Source: SCUB01 sp041918675 (GTDB taxonomy: Bacteria; Pseudomonadota; Alphaproteobacteria; Rhizobiales; Xanthobacteraceae). Taken from it: DNA of 64,000 nucleotides. Where the stretch lies: NCBI GenBank assembly GCA_041918675.1, contig JAYRVF010000011.1, positions 124,001-188,000 on the forward strand, read 5' to 3'. The stretch's first letter is position 1. Each line of letters begins with the position of its first letter. Positions 24,772 to 35,147 of this stretch are shown here, piece after piece. The notes below the pieces were generated by a model, which searched no databases, was not told the DNA's origin, and saw only the letters and a program-made list of their open reading frames with translations. The position numbers and the translations under genes were made by a program.

Positions 24772-26151
24772 ATGGCTTTCACTGTCGCGATCGTCGGCCG
24801 ACCGAACGTGGGCAAGTCGACTTTGTTCAACCGCCTTGTCGGCCAGAAGCTCGCGCTCGTTCACGACGAGCCCGGCGTGACGCGCGATCGCCGCGAGGGC
24901 GAAGCGCGCCTCGGCGATCTCTCCTTCACCGCCATCGATACCGCCGGGCTCGACAGCGGCGGACGCGAAACGCTGACCGGACGGATGCGCGAACAGACGC
25001 AAGCCGCGATCGCGGCGGCCGACGCCGTCGTTTTCGTCGTCGACGCGCGCGCGGGCCTGATGCCGGCCGACGAAACCTTCGCCGATCTCGTGCGCCGCGC
25101 CGGAAAGCCGATCGTGGTCGTCGCCAACAAGAGCGAGGGGCGTCGCGGCGAGGCGGCCGCGAGCGAAGCCTACGCGCTCGGCCTCGGCGATCCCGTCGCC
25201 ATCTCCGCCGAGCATGGCGAGGGCATGAGCGATCTTTACGACGCGTTGCGCGCGATCATGCCGGCGCCGGAGGCGGACGAGGACGAGGCGAAGGAGTCCG
25301 AGACCGCCGGCGGGAGCGGGACGGCCGCCAAGCCGTTGCGCGTCGCCATCGTCGGGCGTCCCAACGCCGGCAAGTCGACGCTGATCAACCGCGTCCTCGG
25401 CGAGGAGCGCCTGCTGACGAGCCCGGAAGCCGGCACGACGCGCGATGCGATCGCCGTCGACGTGACGCGCGACGGCCGTCATCTGCGCGTCTACGACACG
25501 GCCGGCCTTCGCCGCCGCGCGCGCGTCGAGGAGAGCCTGGAGAAGCTCTCGGTCGCCGACGCGCTGCGCGCGATCCGCTTCGCCGAGATCGTCGTCGTGG
25601 TGATGGACGCCGCGCGCATGTTCGAGGAACAGGATCTGCGCATCGTCGACCTGGTCGAGCGCGAGGGCCGCGCGCTGGTGATCGCGATCAACAAATGGGA
25701 CCTGATGACCCCGGCGCCCGGCGCCGTCGCCGCGCTGCGCCGGGACGCGGACCATTGGCTGCCGCAGGTTCGGGGCGTGCCGGTCGTTCCGGTGTCGGGG
25801 TTGACCGGGGAGGGGCTCGACCGGCTCGTCGCCGCGATCGAGCGCGCCTATCTCGTCTGGAACAAGCGCGTGCCGACCAGCGCGCTCAACAAATGGTTCG
25901 AGCACATGCTCGGCGCCAATCCGCCGCCGGCGGTGTCCGGCCGCCGCCTCAAGCTCAACTACATCACCCAGGCCAAGACGCGGCCGCCGAGCTTCGTGGT
26001 GTTCTGCTCGCGCGCCGACGCGGTGCCGGACTCCTACACGCGCTATCTCGTCAACGGGTTGCGTGAATCATTCGACCTGCCCGGCACGCCGATCCGGCTG
26101 ACGCTGCGCGAGAAGGCCAATCCCTTCGCGCACAAGCGGCGCCGGCAATGA
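24772..26151 (+). CDS. der: ribosome biogenesis GTPase Der (EngA)
   Basis: The 459-residue protein has two tandem GTPase domains, the hallmark of Der: G1 GRPNVGKS at 9-16 with DTAGLDSGG, and G1 GRPNAGKS near 195 with DTAGLRRRARVEE. A C-terminal KH-like domain (LKLNYITQAKTRPPSFVVFC) follows. Der is essential for 50S subunit assembly. The linker between the G domains (about 165-185) is acidic. It lies 63 nt after the lipoprotein gene and 13 nt before the MFS gene, in one transcript. Confidence 0.96.
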   Translation: MAFTVAIVGRPNVGKSTLFNRLVGQKLALVHDEPGVTRDRREGEARLGDLSFTAIDTAGLDSGGRETLTGRMREQTQAAIAAADAVVFVVDARAGLMPADETFADLVRRAGKPIVVVANKSEGRRGEAAASEAYALGLGDPVAISAEHGEGMSDLYDALRAIMPAPEADEDEAKESETAGGSGTAAKPLRVAIVGRPNAGKSTLINRVLGEERLLTSPEAGTTRDAIAVDVTRDGRHLRVYDTAGLRRRARVEESLEKLSVADALRAIRFAEIVVVVMDAARMFEEQDLRIVDLVEREGRALVIAINKWDLMTPAPGAVAALRRDADHWLPQVRGVPVVPVSGLTGEGLDRLVAAIERAYLVWNKRVPTSALNKWFEHMLGANPPPAVSGRRLKLNYITQAKTRPPSFVVFCSRADAVPDSYTRYLVNGLRESFDLPGTPIRLTLREKANPFAHKRRRQ

Positions 26152-26164
26152 CGGCGCGCGCGTC

Positions 26165-27424
26165 ATGACCGAGGGAACGGGGCAAGCACCGACGTCGCCG
26201 CGGCGCGCGGCGATCATCTTCATCTTCATCACAATCCTGCTCGACATGCTGGCGCTCGGCATGGCGATGCCGATCCTGCCGCGGCTGGTCGAGGATTTTC
26301 TCGGCGGCGACACGGCCGAAGCCTCGCGCGTGTTCGGCGTGTTCGGCACCGCCTGGGCGCTGATGCAATTCTTCTTCTCGCCGGTGCTCGGCGCGCTGTC
26401 GGATCGCTTCGGCCGGCGGCCGATCGTGCTGATCTCCAATCTCGGTCTCGGGCTCGATTACATCCTGATGGCGATCGCGCCGTCGCTCGGCTGGCTGTTT
26501 CTCGGGCGCGTGATTTCCGGCATCACCGCGGCGAGCATTTCGACCGCCGTCGCCTACATCGCCGACGTGACCGAGCCCGACAAGCGGTCGGCCGCGTTCG
26601 GGCGCATGGGCGCGGCGTTCGGCGCGGGGTTCATTCTCGGGCCGGCGATCGGCGGCCTGCTCGGCGGCGTCGATCCGCGCCTGCCGTTCTGGGTCGCGGC
26701 GGGCTTGAGCCTCGCGAACTTCGTCTACGGCTATTTCGTGCTGCCGGAATCGCTCGCGCCGGACAAGCGCGCGCGGTTCTCCTGGGCGCGGGCGAATCCG
26801 ATCGGCGCGCTGCGCCTGCTCGCGGCCAACGCGCGGCTCGGCGGCCTCGCGATCGTGAACTTCCTCGCCCAGCTCGCCCATGTCGTCCTGCCGAGCATGC
26901 TCGTGCTCTACGCCGGCTATCGCTACGGCTGGGACGCGGTCGCCGTCGGCCTCGCGATGTCCGGCTTCGGCCTGTCCGCGATGATCGTGCAGGGGGGATT
27001 GACCGGGCCGGTGGTGCGGGCGCTCGGCGAGCGCGCGACGCTGTTGATCGGCCTTGCCGGCGGCGCGGCGGGGATGATCATTTCCGGCCTGGCGTCGACG
27101 AGCCTGACCTTCGTGCTGGCGATACCGGTCACGGCGGTCTGGGGCCTGGCCGGCTCGGCCGCGCAGGGCCTGATGACGCGTGCCGTCGGCGCGCGCGAGC
27201 AGGGACAATTGCAGGGCGCCAACAATAGCGTGCAGGCGCTCGCCCAGCTCGCCGGGCCGAGCATGTTCACGATGACGTTCGCCTATTTCATCTCGGGCGC
27301 GGCGCCGGTCGCGCTTGTCGGCGCGCCGTTCCTGCTCGCCGCGGTTCTGCTGGTCGCCTCGCTCGTCATCGCGGCGATCGTCACGCGCGAGCGCGGCCTC
27401 ACGCGGGCGGGCGGAACGCCTTGA
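26165..27424 (+). CDS. MFS transporter, TCR/Tet type (DHA1 drug:H+ antiporter)
   Basis: The 419-residue protein has 12 predicted membrane helices. It carries the MFS motif A GALSDRFGRRPI between helices 2 and 3, the antiporter motif C region GFILGPAIGGLLG in helix 5, and LDMLALGMAMPILPRL in helix 1, as in TetA-like exporters. It would export a small amphiphilic compound in exchange for protons; resistance to tetracycline cannot be inferred. It follows der by 13 nt. Its last 26 nt overlap the 3' end of the convergent SDR gene. Confidence 0.88.
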   Translation: MTEGTGQAPTSPRRAAIIFIFITILLDMLALGMAMPILPRLVEDFLGGDTAEASRVFGVFGTAWALMQFFFSPVLGALSDRFGRRPIVLISNLGLGLDYILMAIAPSLGWLFLGRVISGITAASISTAVAYIADVTEPDKRSAAFGRMGAAFGAGFILGPAIGGLLGGVDPRLPFWVAAGLSLANFVYGYFVLPESLAPDKRARFSWARANPIGALRLLAANARLGGLAIVNFLAQLAHVVLPSMLVLYAGYRYGWDAVAVGLAMSGFGLSAMIVQGGLTGPVVRALGERATLLIGLAGGAAGMIISGLASTSLTFVLAIPVTAVWGLAGSAAQGLMTRAVGAREQGQLQGANNSVQALAQLAGPSMFTMTFAYFISGAAPVALVGAPFLLAAVLLVASLVIAAIVTRERGLTRAGGTP

Positions 27425-28145
27425 GCGTGCGCGTCGGATAGTCGTAAAGCCGCCCGGTCTCGGCGAAGGAGGGCAGGCACAGCGGCACGATGAAGGCGGC
27501 GACCTGCTCGGGCGTATCCAGCGTCATCGGATCCTCGCCGGGCATGACCTGCTTGCGCATGCGCGTGCGGGTCGGCCCGGGATTGAACAGATTGACGCGC
27601 AGCGGCGTCGTCGCGGTCTCGTTCGCCCAGACCCGCGCGAGCGTGTCGACGGCGGCCTTCGATACCGCGTAGGGGCCGAGATAGGCGGTCGCCTTCGCCG
27701 CCGCGCCCGAGGACAGGAACACCGCGCGTCCGGCGTCGGAGTTCTTCAGCAGGGGATCCATGCAGCGCACGAGCTGGAAATTCGCCGTGACGTTGATCGC
27801 CAGCGTGTCCTGGAAGTCCTTGAGCGGAACGTGGCCGAGCGGCGAGGACGGACCGGCGATGCCGGCGTTGCCGACGAGCACGTCGAGCCTGCCGTGACGG
27901 TCGTTGAGCGCGGCGCCGAGCCGCGCGATGCCGTCGAAATCGGTCATGTCGAGCGGGACCAGGGTCGCCGTGCCGCCGATCTTGCGGATGTCGTCGTCGA
28001 GCTCCTCGAGCCCGCCGACGGTGCGCGCGACCGCGATCACATGCGCGCCGGCCTTGGCCAGCGCCAACGCGGTGGCGTAGCCGATGCCGCGCGAGGCTCC
28101 GGTGACGAGGGCGATACGGGAGGAGAGAGGTTGGGAATTCATCAC
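27399..28145 (-). CDS. short-chain dehydrogenase/reductase
   Basis: The 248-residue classical SDR has the cofactor loop TGASRGIG at 15-22, NNAG-equivalent GNAGIAG, active-site Ser in FLSSGAAAK, and the YAVSK pair (about residues 158-162). Arg at the end of the second strand (VARTVGG) suggests NADP(H) preference. The substrate is unknown; relatives are annotated as FabG-like oxidoreductases. It follows purF by 20 nt, the last gene of the alr-radA-cvpA-purF series. An alternative start is the second ATG at 28142. Confidence 0.88.
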   Translation of the reverse strand: MMNSQPLSSRIALVTGASRGIGYATALALAKAGAHVIAVARTVGGLEELDDDIRKIGGTATLVPLDMTDFDGIARLGAALNDRHGRLDVLVGNAGIAGPSSPLGHVPLKDFQDTLAINVTANFQLVRCMDPLLKNSDAGRAVFLSSGAAAKATAYLGPYAVSKAAVDTLARVWANETATTPLRVNLFNPGPTRTRMRKQVMPGEDPMTLDTPEQVAAFIVPLCLPSFAETGRLYDYPTRTLKAFRPPA

Positions 28146-28165
28146 TGTTCACGCCGGCGGGTTGA

Positions 28166-29641
28166 TCAGCTCGCCTCCGCGAGCAGCGACAATTGCCGCG
28201 CGTGCGGTTCGGTCCGCAACTGGTCGGTCAGCGGCGTCGGATAGTCGCCGGTGAAGCAATGGTCGGTGAATTTCGGCTTGGCCGCGTCGCGGCCCGGTTC
28301 GCCCATGGCGCGGTAGATGCCGTCGACCGAGAGGAACGCCAGCGTGTCGGCGCCGATCAGCTTGCGCATGCCCTCGATGTCGTAATTGGCCGCCAGCAGC
28401 TTGTCGCGCTCCGGCGTGTCGATGCCGTAATAGTCCGGATGCGTGATCGGCGGCGAGGCGATGCGGAAATGCACCTCGCGGGCGCCGGCGTCGCGCATCA
28501 TCTGCACGATCTTTTTCGAGGTCGTGCCGCGCACGATGGAATCGTCGACCAGCACGATGCGTCGGCCGGAAACCACGGCGCGGTTGGCGCTGTGTTTGAG
28601 GCGCACGCCGAGGGCGCGGATCTGCTGCGTCGGCTCGATGAAGGTGCGCCCGACATAATGGTTGCGGATGATGCCGAGCTCGAAGGGAATGCCGGCGGTC
28701 TGGCCGTAGCCGATCGCGGCCGGCACGCCGGAATCGGGAACCGGCACGACCACGTCGGCCTCGACATGGCTTTCATGGGCGAGCTCGGCGCCCATCGCCT
28801 TGCGCACGTCGTAAACATAACGCCCGCCGACGATGGAATCGGGGCGGGCGAAATAGATGTATTCGAAGATGCAGGGGCGGGCGGCTTGCGGCGGGAACGG
28901 GCGATGGCTCTGCACCCCGCTCTCGTCGAAGACGATCACCTCGCCATTGTCGACGTCGCGGATGAATTTCGCGCCGATGATGTCGAGCGCGCAGGTCTCC
29001 GAGGCGAGGATCGGGCAGCCGTCGAGCTCGCCGAGCACCAGCGGGCGGATGCCGAGCGGATCGCGCGCGCCGACCAGCTTCTTGTTGGTCAGGCCGACGA
29101 AGGAATAGGCGCCCTCGATCGAGCGCAGCGCGTCGATGAAGCGCTCGATGAATTGCGTGCGCCGCGACTGCGCCACCAGATGCAGCATGACCTCGGTGTC
29201 GGTGGTCGACTGCATGATCGCGCCGTCGCCGACGAGGCGCTGGCGCAGCGTCAGGCCGTTGGTCAGATTGCCGTTATGGCCGATGGCGAAGCCGCCGGCG
29301 TTGAGCTCGGCGAATAGCGGCTGCACGTTGCGAAGAATGGTCTCGCCCGTCGTCGAATAGCGGACATGGCCGACCGCCGAGGTGCCCGGCAGGCGTTCGA
29401 TGACATCGCGGCGGGAGAAGGCGTCGCCGACGAGGCCGAGCCGGCGCTCGGAATGGAACCGGGAGCCGTCGAAGGAGACGATGCCGGAAGCTTCCTGGCC
29501 ACGGTGCTGCAACGCGTGCAGGCCGAGCGCGGTGACGGCGGCCGCGTCGGGATGGCCGAAAATGCCGAATACGCCGCATTCCTCGCGCAGGCGGTCGCCG
29601 TCGAGGTCGATGAGCCCGGCTTCGCTCGGAGTTTCGATCAT
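28166..29641 (-). CDS. purF: amidophosphoribosyltransferase
   Basis: The 491-residue enzyme makes 5-phosphoribosylamine from PRPP and glutamine, the first step of purine synthesis. After a ~21-residue propeptide, LREECGVFGIFGH supplies the N-terminal nucleophile cysteine that maturation exposes. HNGNLTN and STTDTEV complete the Ntn glutaminase domain. The PRPP loop IVLVDDSIVRGTTS sits in the C-terminal half. I use the ATG at 29641. An ATG at 29674 overlapping the cvpA stop as TGATG would add 11 residues and is a real alternative. It forms an operon with cvpA, as in many bacteria. Confidence 0.95.
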   Translation of the reverse strand: MIETPSEAGLIDLDGDRLREECGVFGIFGHPDAAAVTALGLHALQHRGQEASGIVSFDGSRFHSERRLGLVGDAFSRRDVIERLPGTSAVGHVRYSTTGETILRNVQPLFAELNAGGFAIGHNGNLTNGLTLRQRLVGDGAIMQSTTDTEVMLHLVAQSRRTQFIERFIDALRSIEGAYSFVGLTNKKLVGARDPLGIRPLVLGELDGCPILASETCALDIIGAKFIRDVDNGEVIVFDESGVQSHRPFPPQAARPCIFEYIYFARPDSIVGGRYVYDVRKAMGAELAHESHVEADVVVPVPDSGVPAAIGYGQTAGIPFELGIIRNHYVGRTFIEPTQQIRALGVRLKHSANRAVVSGRRIVLVDDSIVRGTTSKKIVQMMRDAGAREVHFRIASPPITHPDYYGIDTPERDKLLAANYDIEGMRKLIGADTLAFLSVDGIYRAMGEPGRDAAKPKFTDHCFTGDYPTPLTDQLRTEPHARQLSLLAEAS

Positions 29642-29673
29642 CGGCCCACCGTACCTTTCCGTATGCGCGGGCA

Positions 29674-30342
29674 TCAGCGTTTTGGCGCGCCGGCGCCGTC
29701 GATCAGGTTCTTGAGTCCGTCGCGCGACGATTTGGCGTAACCGGCCTCGGTGCCGGTAGTGGCGGTCGTCTTCGGGTCGGACTGTTCGGTGCGCCGTTCG
29801 GGCGCGGCTTCCGGCTCTTCCTCGCCTTTCGGCCGCTTGAACTTCTTCAAGATGGTGTTTTCGGGGTCGTCCGGCAACAGCGAGATCAGCCAATTCCCGG
29901 TCGATTGCAGCACGGAGAGGGATTTAGCGCCGCGCACCCAATCGGGCTGGCTGCGGTCGGGCACCAGCCAGGCGAAGAACAGATAGGCCACCACGATGAT
30001 CAGCAGCCCGCGCGCCAGGCCGAACAGGAAGCCGAGCGTGCGGTCCAGCGCGCCGATCCGGCTGTCGAGGATCATGTCCGAGATGCGGACGGTGATGAGG
30101 GAGGTCAGGATCAACGTGCCCAGGAACACGCCGCCGACCACCACGCCCATCGCGATCATGTCGGAGTTGAAATAGGTCTTGGCCGTCGGCAGCAGGCGCG
30201 GGAACGCCCAGATCGTGACGACGGCGGCCGCGCCCCAGGCGGCGATCGACAGGATCTCGCGGATGAAGCCGCGGATCATCGCCAGGATGCCCGAGACCAG
30301 CATCACGGCCAGCACGATAATGTCGAGGATGGTAATCGGCAT
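29674..30342 (-). CDS. cvpA: CvpA family membrane protein
   Basis: The 222-residue protein has four N-terminal membrane helices (about 5-30, 32-50, 63-90 and 100-127) with the CvpA patterns LDIIVLAVMLVSGILAMIRG and GALDRTLGFLFGLARGLLI. A charged, disordered cytoplasmic tail of ~90 residues follows. CvpA is needed for colicin V production and bile or envelope stress tolerance in enterics; the mechanism is unclear. The purF neighbour is the classical arrangement. Confidence 0.92.
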   Translation of the reverse strand: MPITILDIIVLAVMLVSGILAMIRGFIREILSIAAWGAAAVVTIWAFPRLLPTAKTYFNSDMIAMGVVVGGVFLGTLILTSLITVRISDMILDSRIGALDRTLGFLFGLARGLLIIVVAYLFFAWLVPDRSQPDWVRGAKSLSVLQSTGNWLISLLPDDPENTILKKFKRPKGEEEPEAAPERRTEQSDPKTTATTGTEAGYAKSSRDGLKNLIDGAGAPKR

Positions 30343-30603
30343 CTGGACTGGCTCGCTACTTGCGCCGGCGCGCCGCGGCTGCCGGCGCGTCGATGGTCTA
30401 GGCTTGCTTCCCTTCAGCCTCGAAATTCTCGGCTTCGAAAATCGCGGCTTCCGCGCGGAGCGAATCGTCCCGGCGGCATGTCATCTAAGTGAAGGTGGTC
30501 TTCGCATCCCGGCAAGGTCGTTTGGCGGCCGATCCAGTGAAATTCAGCGGGCGCGGGCCGGAGCCGCGCGGCGGCCCGTGTATAGCCGGGGGACCGGGCC
30601 GCG
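30343..30603. other. gap between radA and cvpA with short repeats
   Basis: It is 261 nt on the minus-strand path from radA to cvpA. It contains a GCGCCGGC/GCCGGCGC inverted repeat (30362-30388) without a U-tract and a 15-bp imperfect duplication (30420-30449). No gene was seen. Confidence 0.4.
30420..30449. repeat. imperfect 15-bp tandem duplication
   Basis: TCGAAATTCTCGGCT is followed directly by TCGAAAATCGCGGCT; the copies differ at two positions. Confidence 0.6.
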
Positions 30604-32031
<1,428 letters not shown>

Positions 32032-32045
32032 GAGGATGCCGGTTC

Positions 32046-33218
32046 TCAGCCGCCGCCGCCGTGATAGACGCGAAGATAGCGGTGACCGAGACTGGTGAGC
32101 ACCTCGTAGCCGATGGTGCCGAAATGGCGCGCCAGTTCGTCGACGGTGACGCCGCCGCCGATCATGGTGACGTAGCCGCCGCGATGGAGCGCGTTATGCG
32201 GCGCGTCGGTGATGTCGATCGCGATCAGGTCCATCGAGATGCGTCCGGCGATCGGACAGCGCACGCCGGCGACGATCGCCTCTGCGCTGCGCACGCCATC
32301 GACGCCGCCGGCGGCCCGGAAATAGCCGTCCGCATAGCCCGCGGTGACGATCGCCAGCCGCGTCGGCCGCCGCGCCGTCCAGGTCGCGCCGTAGCCGACC
32401 GTGTCGCCGCGCGCGATGGTCCTGATCTGCGCCACGCGCGCCTTGAGGTCGACGACGGGCCGCATCGGGTTCTCCGCCTCCGGCGTCGGGTTGACGCCGT
32501 AAAGCGCCGCGCCCGGACGCACCAGATCGTGGAGCGCGTTCGCGCCCAGGAAGATGCCGGAGGAATTGGCGAGCGAGGCCGGTATGCCGGGAAAAGCGAA
32601 GGCGATTTCGCGGAACGCGGCGATCTGGCGCGAATTGAGCGCGTGCCCCGGCGTTTCGGCGCAGGCGAGGTGGCTCATGACCAGGCTGATGCCGTGATCC
32701 GGCTGGCGCGCGCGCGCGGCAAGCGCCAGCACCTCGCTCGCCGGCAGGCCGAGCCGGTTCATGCCGGTGTCGACATGGATCGCCGCGCCGCCCTTCCAGC
32801 CGCTGGCGCGGCGGAAACTGTCCCATTCGGCGAGCTCGGCGAGTTCGCCGATCACCGGGCTCGCATCGATCGCGGCGAAGGCCGGCCCGCAGCCGGCGAA
32901 GAATCCGTCGAGCACGTAGATCGTCGCCTCGGGCGCGGCCACGCGGGCCTGTCGCGCTTCCTCGATCGTGGCCACGAAGAACGTCTTGCAGCCGGCTGCC
33001 GCGAGCGCGCGCGTGACCGGAATGAGCCCGCAGCCATAGCCGTCGGCCTTGACGACGGCGGCGCATTCGGCGGGAACGGCTTTCTTTTCGAGCAGACGCC
33101 AATTCGCGACGATGGCGTCGAGATCGACGGTGAGGATGCCGGTCGCCTCGACTTCGCGCGCGGACGCATCCGCCGGCGTCGCGGACGAGGATGCGTCGAT
33201 GGGCGTTGAAGCGGACAT
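32046..33218 (-). CDS. alr: alanine racemase
   Basis: The 390-residue PLP enzyme interconverts L- and D-alanine for peptidoglycan. VVKADGYGCG places the PLP lysine at Lys57, and GDTVGYGATW near 276 gives the catalytic tyrosine. HVDTGMNRLG and RPGAALYG follow the fold. The ATG at 33218 is preferred; the N-terminal ~25 residues are Ser/Ala-rich and may be disordered. The dnaB-alr-radA order is conserved in Rhizobiales. A long palindrome separates it from dnaB. Confidence 0.94.
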   Translation of the reverse strand: MSASTPIDASSSATPADASAREVEATGILTVDLDAIVANWRLLEKKAVPAECAAVVKADGYGCGLIPVTRALAAAGCKTFFVATIEEARQARVAAPEATIYVLDGFFAGCGPAFAAIDASPVIGELAELAEWDSFRRASGWKGGAAIHVDTGMNRLGLPASEVLALAARARQPDHGISLVMSHLACAETPGHALNSRQIAAFREIAFAFPGIPASLANSSGIFLGANALHDLVRPGAALYGVNPTPEAENPMRPVVDLKARVAQIRTIARGDTVGYGATWTARRPTRLAIVTAGYADGYFRAAGGVDGVRSAEAIVAGVRCPIAGRISMDLIAIDITDAPHNALHRGGYVTMIGGGVTVDELARHFGTIGYEVLTSLGHRYLRVYHGGGG

Positions 33219-33346
33219 GCGGGCGTCACGGGTTCCAAGGGAGGCCGATCGCCGGCCATGCGGGTCGCGCGTCCGGCAACCTAGCGCGCTTTCCGTTCGC
33301 ATGGAATCATGCGAGCGACGGGAAATCGCGCCAAATCAAAAGACCG

Positions 33347-33395
33347 GCGCATGTTCTTGCCGGCGAACCGGTATCCACTTCGCCGGAACATGCGC
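33347..33395. repeat. 49-bp bipartite palindrome of the Rhizobiales dispersed type
   Basis: On the plus strand GCGCATGTTC, a 4-nt bulge, CGGCGAA, an 11-nt centre (CCGGTATCCAC), TTCGCCG and GAACATGCGC form a 10+7-bp stem. The centre and arms resemble palindromic repeats that recur in intergenic DNA of Rhizobiales. It sits 52 nt past the dnaB stop. On the minus strand it is followed by TCTTTT, so it may also end dnaB transcripts. Confidence 0.75.
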
Positions 33396-33446
33396 GAGGC
33401 GGGGCGGGTGCCGGTTTCAACCGGAGTATCGGCGCGCGCCGGCCGA

Positions 33447-34943
33447 TCACAACGGCTCGGGCGGAAGCGAGTCGCGCGCGATGTCGCCGAAGCGGGTGAC
33501 GTTCGCGTCGAAATGCAGATCGACCGTGCCCGTCGGGCCGTGGCGCTGCTTGCCGATGATGACCTCCGCGCGGCCGGTGACCTGATCCATCTCGGCCTGC
33601 CATTTGAAGAACTCCTCGGTGTTCTCCTTCGGCTTCTTGTTCTGCAGGTAGTATTCCTCGCGGAACACGAACAGCACGACGTCGGCGTCCTGTTCGATCG
33701 AGCCGGATTCGCGCAGGTCCGAGAGCTGCGGCCGCTTGTCGTCCCGGCTTTCGACCTGGCGCGAGAGCTGCGACAGCGCGACGATCGGGACGTTGAGGTC
33801 CTTGGCCAGCGCCTTCAGGCTGGTGGTGATTTCGGTCACCTCCTGCACGCGGCTTTCGGACTGGCGGCGCGCGGAGCCCTGCAGGAGCTGGATATAGTCG
33901 ACGACGAGAAGGTCGAGACCCTTCTGCCGCTTGAGGCGGCGCGCGCGCGCGGCCAATTGCGCGATCGACAGGCCGCCGGTTTCGTCGACATAGAAGGGCA
34001 GGGTCTGCAGTTCGATCGCGTGCTCGCGAATGACCTCGAAGTCGGTTTCGCTGATGCCGCCGCGCCGGATCGTGCTCGACGGGATCCCGGTGCGCTCCGA
34101 GATGATGCGGGTGGCGAGCTGTTCGGCCGACATTTCCAGCGAGAAGAAGCCGACGATGCCGCCATTGACGGTCTTCATATGTCCGTCGGGCGAGATCTCG
34201 CCGCGCCAGGCCCGCGCGATATTGTAGGCGATATTGGTGGCGAGCGCCGTCTTGCCCATGCCCGGGCGGCCGGCGACGATGATGAGATCGGAAGGCTGCA
34301 ACCCGCCCATCTTGCCGTCGAGATCGCGCAGGCCCGTGGCGATGCCGGAAAGCTTGCCGTCGCGCTGATAGGCGCGCGCGGCCATGTCGACGGCGGAGGT
34401 GAGCGCCTGGGCGAAGCGCTGGAAGCCGCCGTCGTAGCGTCCGGTCTCCGCGAGCTCGTAAAGGCGGCGCTCGGCGTCCTCGATCTGCGCGCGCGGCGCG
34501 AAGTCGACCGGCGCGTCGAACGCGACATTGACCATGTCCTCGCCGATGCCGATCAGCTCGCGCCGCAACGCCAGGTCGTAGATGGCGCGGCCGAAATCAT
34601 GCGCGTTGATGATGGTGGTGGCCTCGGCGGCGAGGCGGGCGAGGTATTGGGGGGCGTTGAGCCCGGCGATGTCGATCTCGCCCGGCAGGAACGTCTTCAG
34701 CGTGATCGGCGTGGCGACCTTGCCCGCGCGCACGAGGCTCGCGCAGGTCTCGTAGATCTGCTGGTGGATAGGCTCGAAGAAGTGGCGCGGTTCGAGGAAG
34801 TCGGACACGCGGTAGAACGCCTCGTTGTTGACGAGGATCGCGCCCAACAGGCTTTGCTCGGCCTCGATATTATGCGGGGCCGTGCGGTAGCCCGGCGCGG
34901 GCGCCGGGGCGAGCTTCAATGCGGTCGAATCGGCGGGGGCCAT
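33447..34943 (-). CDS. dnaB: replicative DNA helicase DnaB
   Basis: The 498-residue helicase unwinds DNA at the replication fork as a hexamer. The N-terminal helical domain (about 20-125) begins TAPHNIEAEQSLLGAILVNN. A linker leads to the RecA-like motor with GRPGMGKT at 225-232, the Walker B region LLVVDYIQLL, and the ALSQLSRQVESRDDKRPQLS loop. The tail (GPTGTVDLHFD) is typical of the family. There is no intein in the P-loop or other usual sites. The C-terminus matches the family length. Confidence 0.97.
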   Translation of the reverse strand: MAPADSTALKLAPAPAPGYRTAPHNIEAEQSLLGAILVNNEAFYRVSDFLEPRHFFEPIHQQIYETCASLVRAGKVATPITLKTFLPGEIDIAGLNAPQYLARLAAEATTIINAHDFGRAIYDLALRRELIGIGEDMVNVAFDAPVDFAPRAQIEDAERRLYELAETGRYDGGFQRFAQALTSAVDMAARAYQRDGKLSGIATGLRDLDGKMGGLQPSDLIIVAGRPGMGKTALATNIAYNIARAWRGEISPDGHMKTVNGGIVGFFSLEMSAEQLATRIISERTGIPSSTIRRGGISETDFEVIREHAIELQTLPFYVDETGGLSIAQLAARARRLKRQKGLDLLVVDYIQLLQGSARRQSESRVQEVTEITTSLKALAKDLNVPIVALSQLSRQVESRDDKRPQLSDLRESGSIEQDADVVLFVFREEYYLQNKKPKENTEEFFKWQAEMDQVTGRAEVIIGKQRHGPTGTVDLHFDANVTRFGDIARDSLPPEPL

Positions 34944-35147
34944 GGTGTCGGCAATGGGTAAGGGATTTCCGGCAATTCAGTGGCGCAAATCGCGCCGGCC
35001 CGCCAGTCGCGCCTTCGCCGAACCGCCAATCATCTCCGTTGTTCACACTTGGCCAGGGCAAGCCTCCGCCGGCGGCGAAATTAGCTTGACGGCAAGATCG
35101 CGCGGGCGCAGCGGCAATTCGCGGCGCGCGGGAGCGTTTTTCGGCCG

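Noticed and set aside
26165..27424. Tetracycline resistance gene
   Set aside because: The sequence is a generic TetA-like MFS exporter in a housekeeping operon, with no TetR and no mobile-element context.
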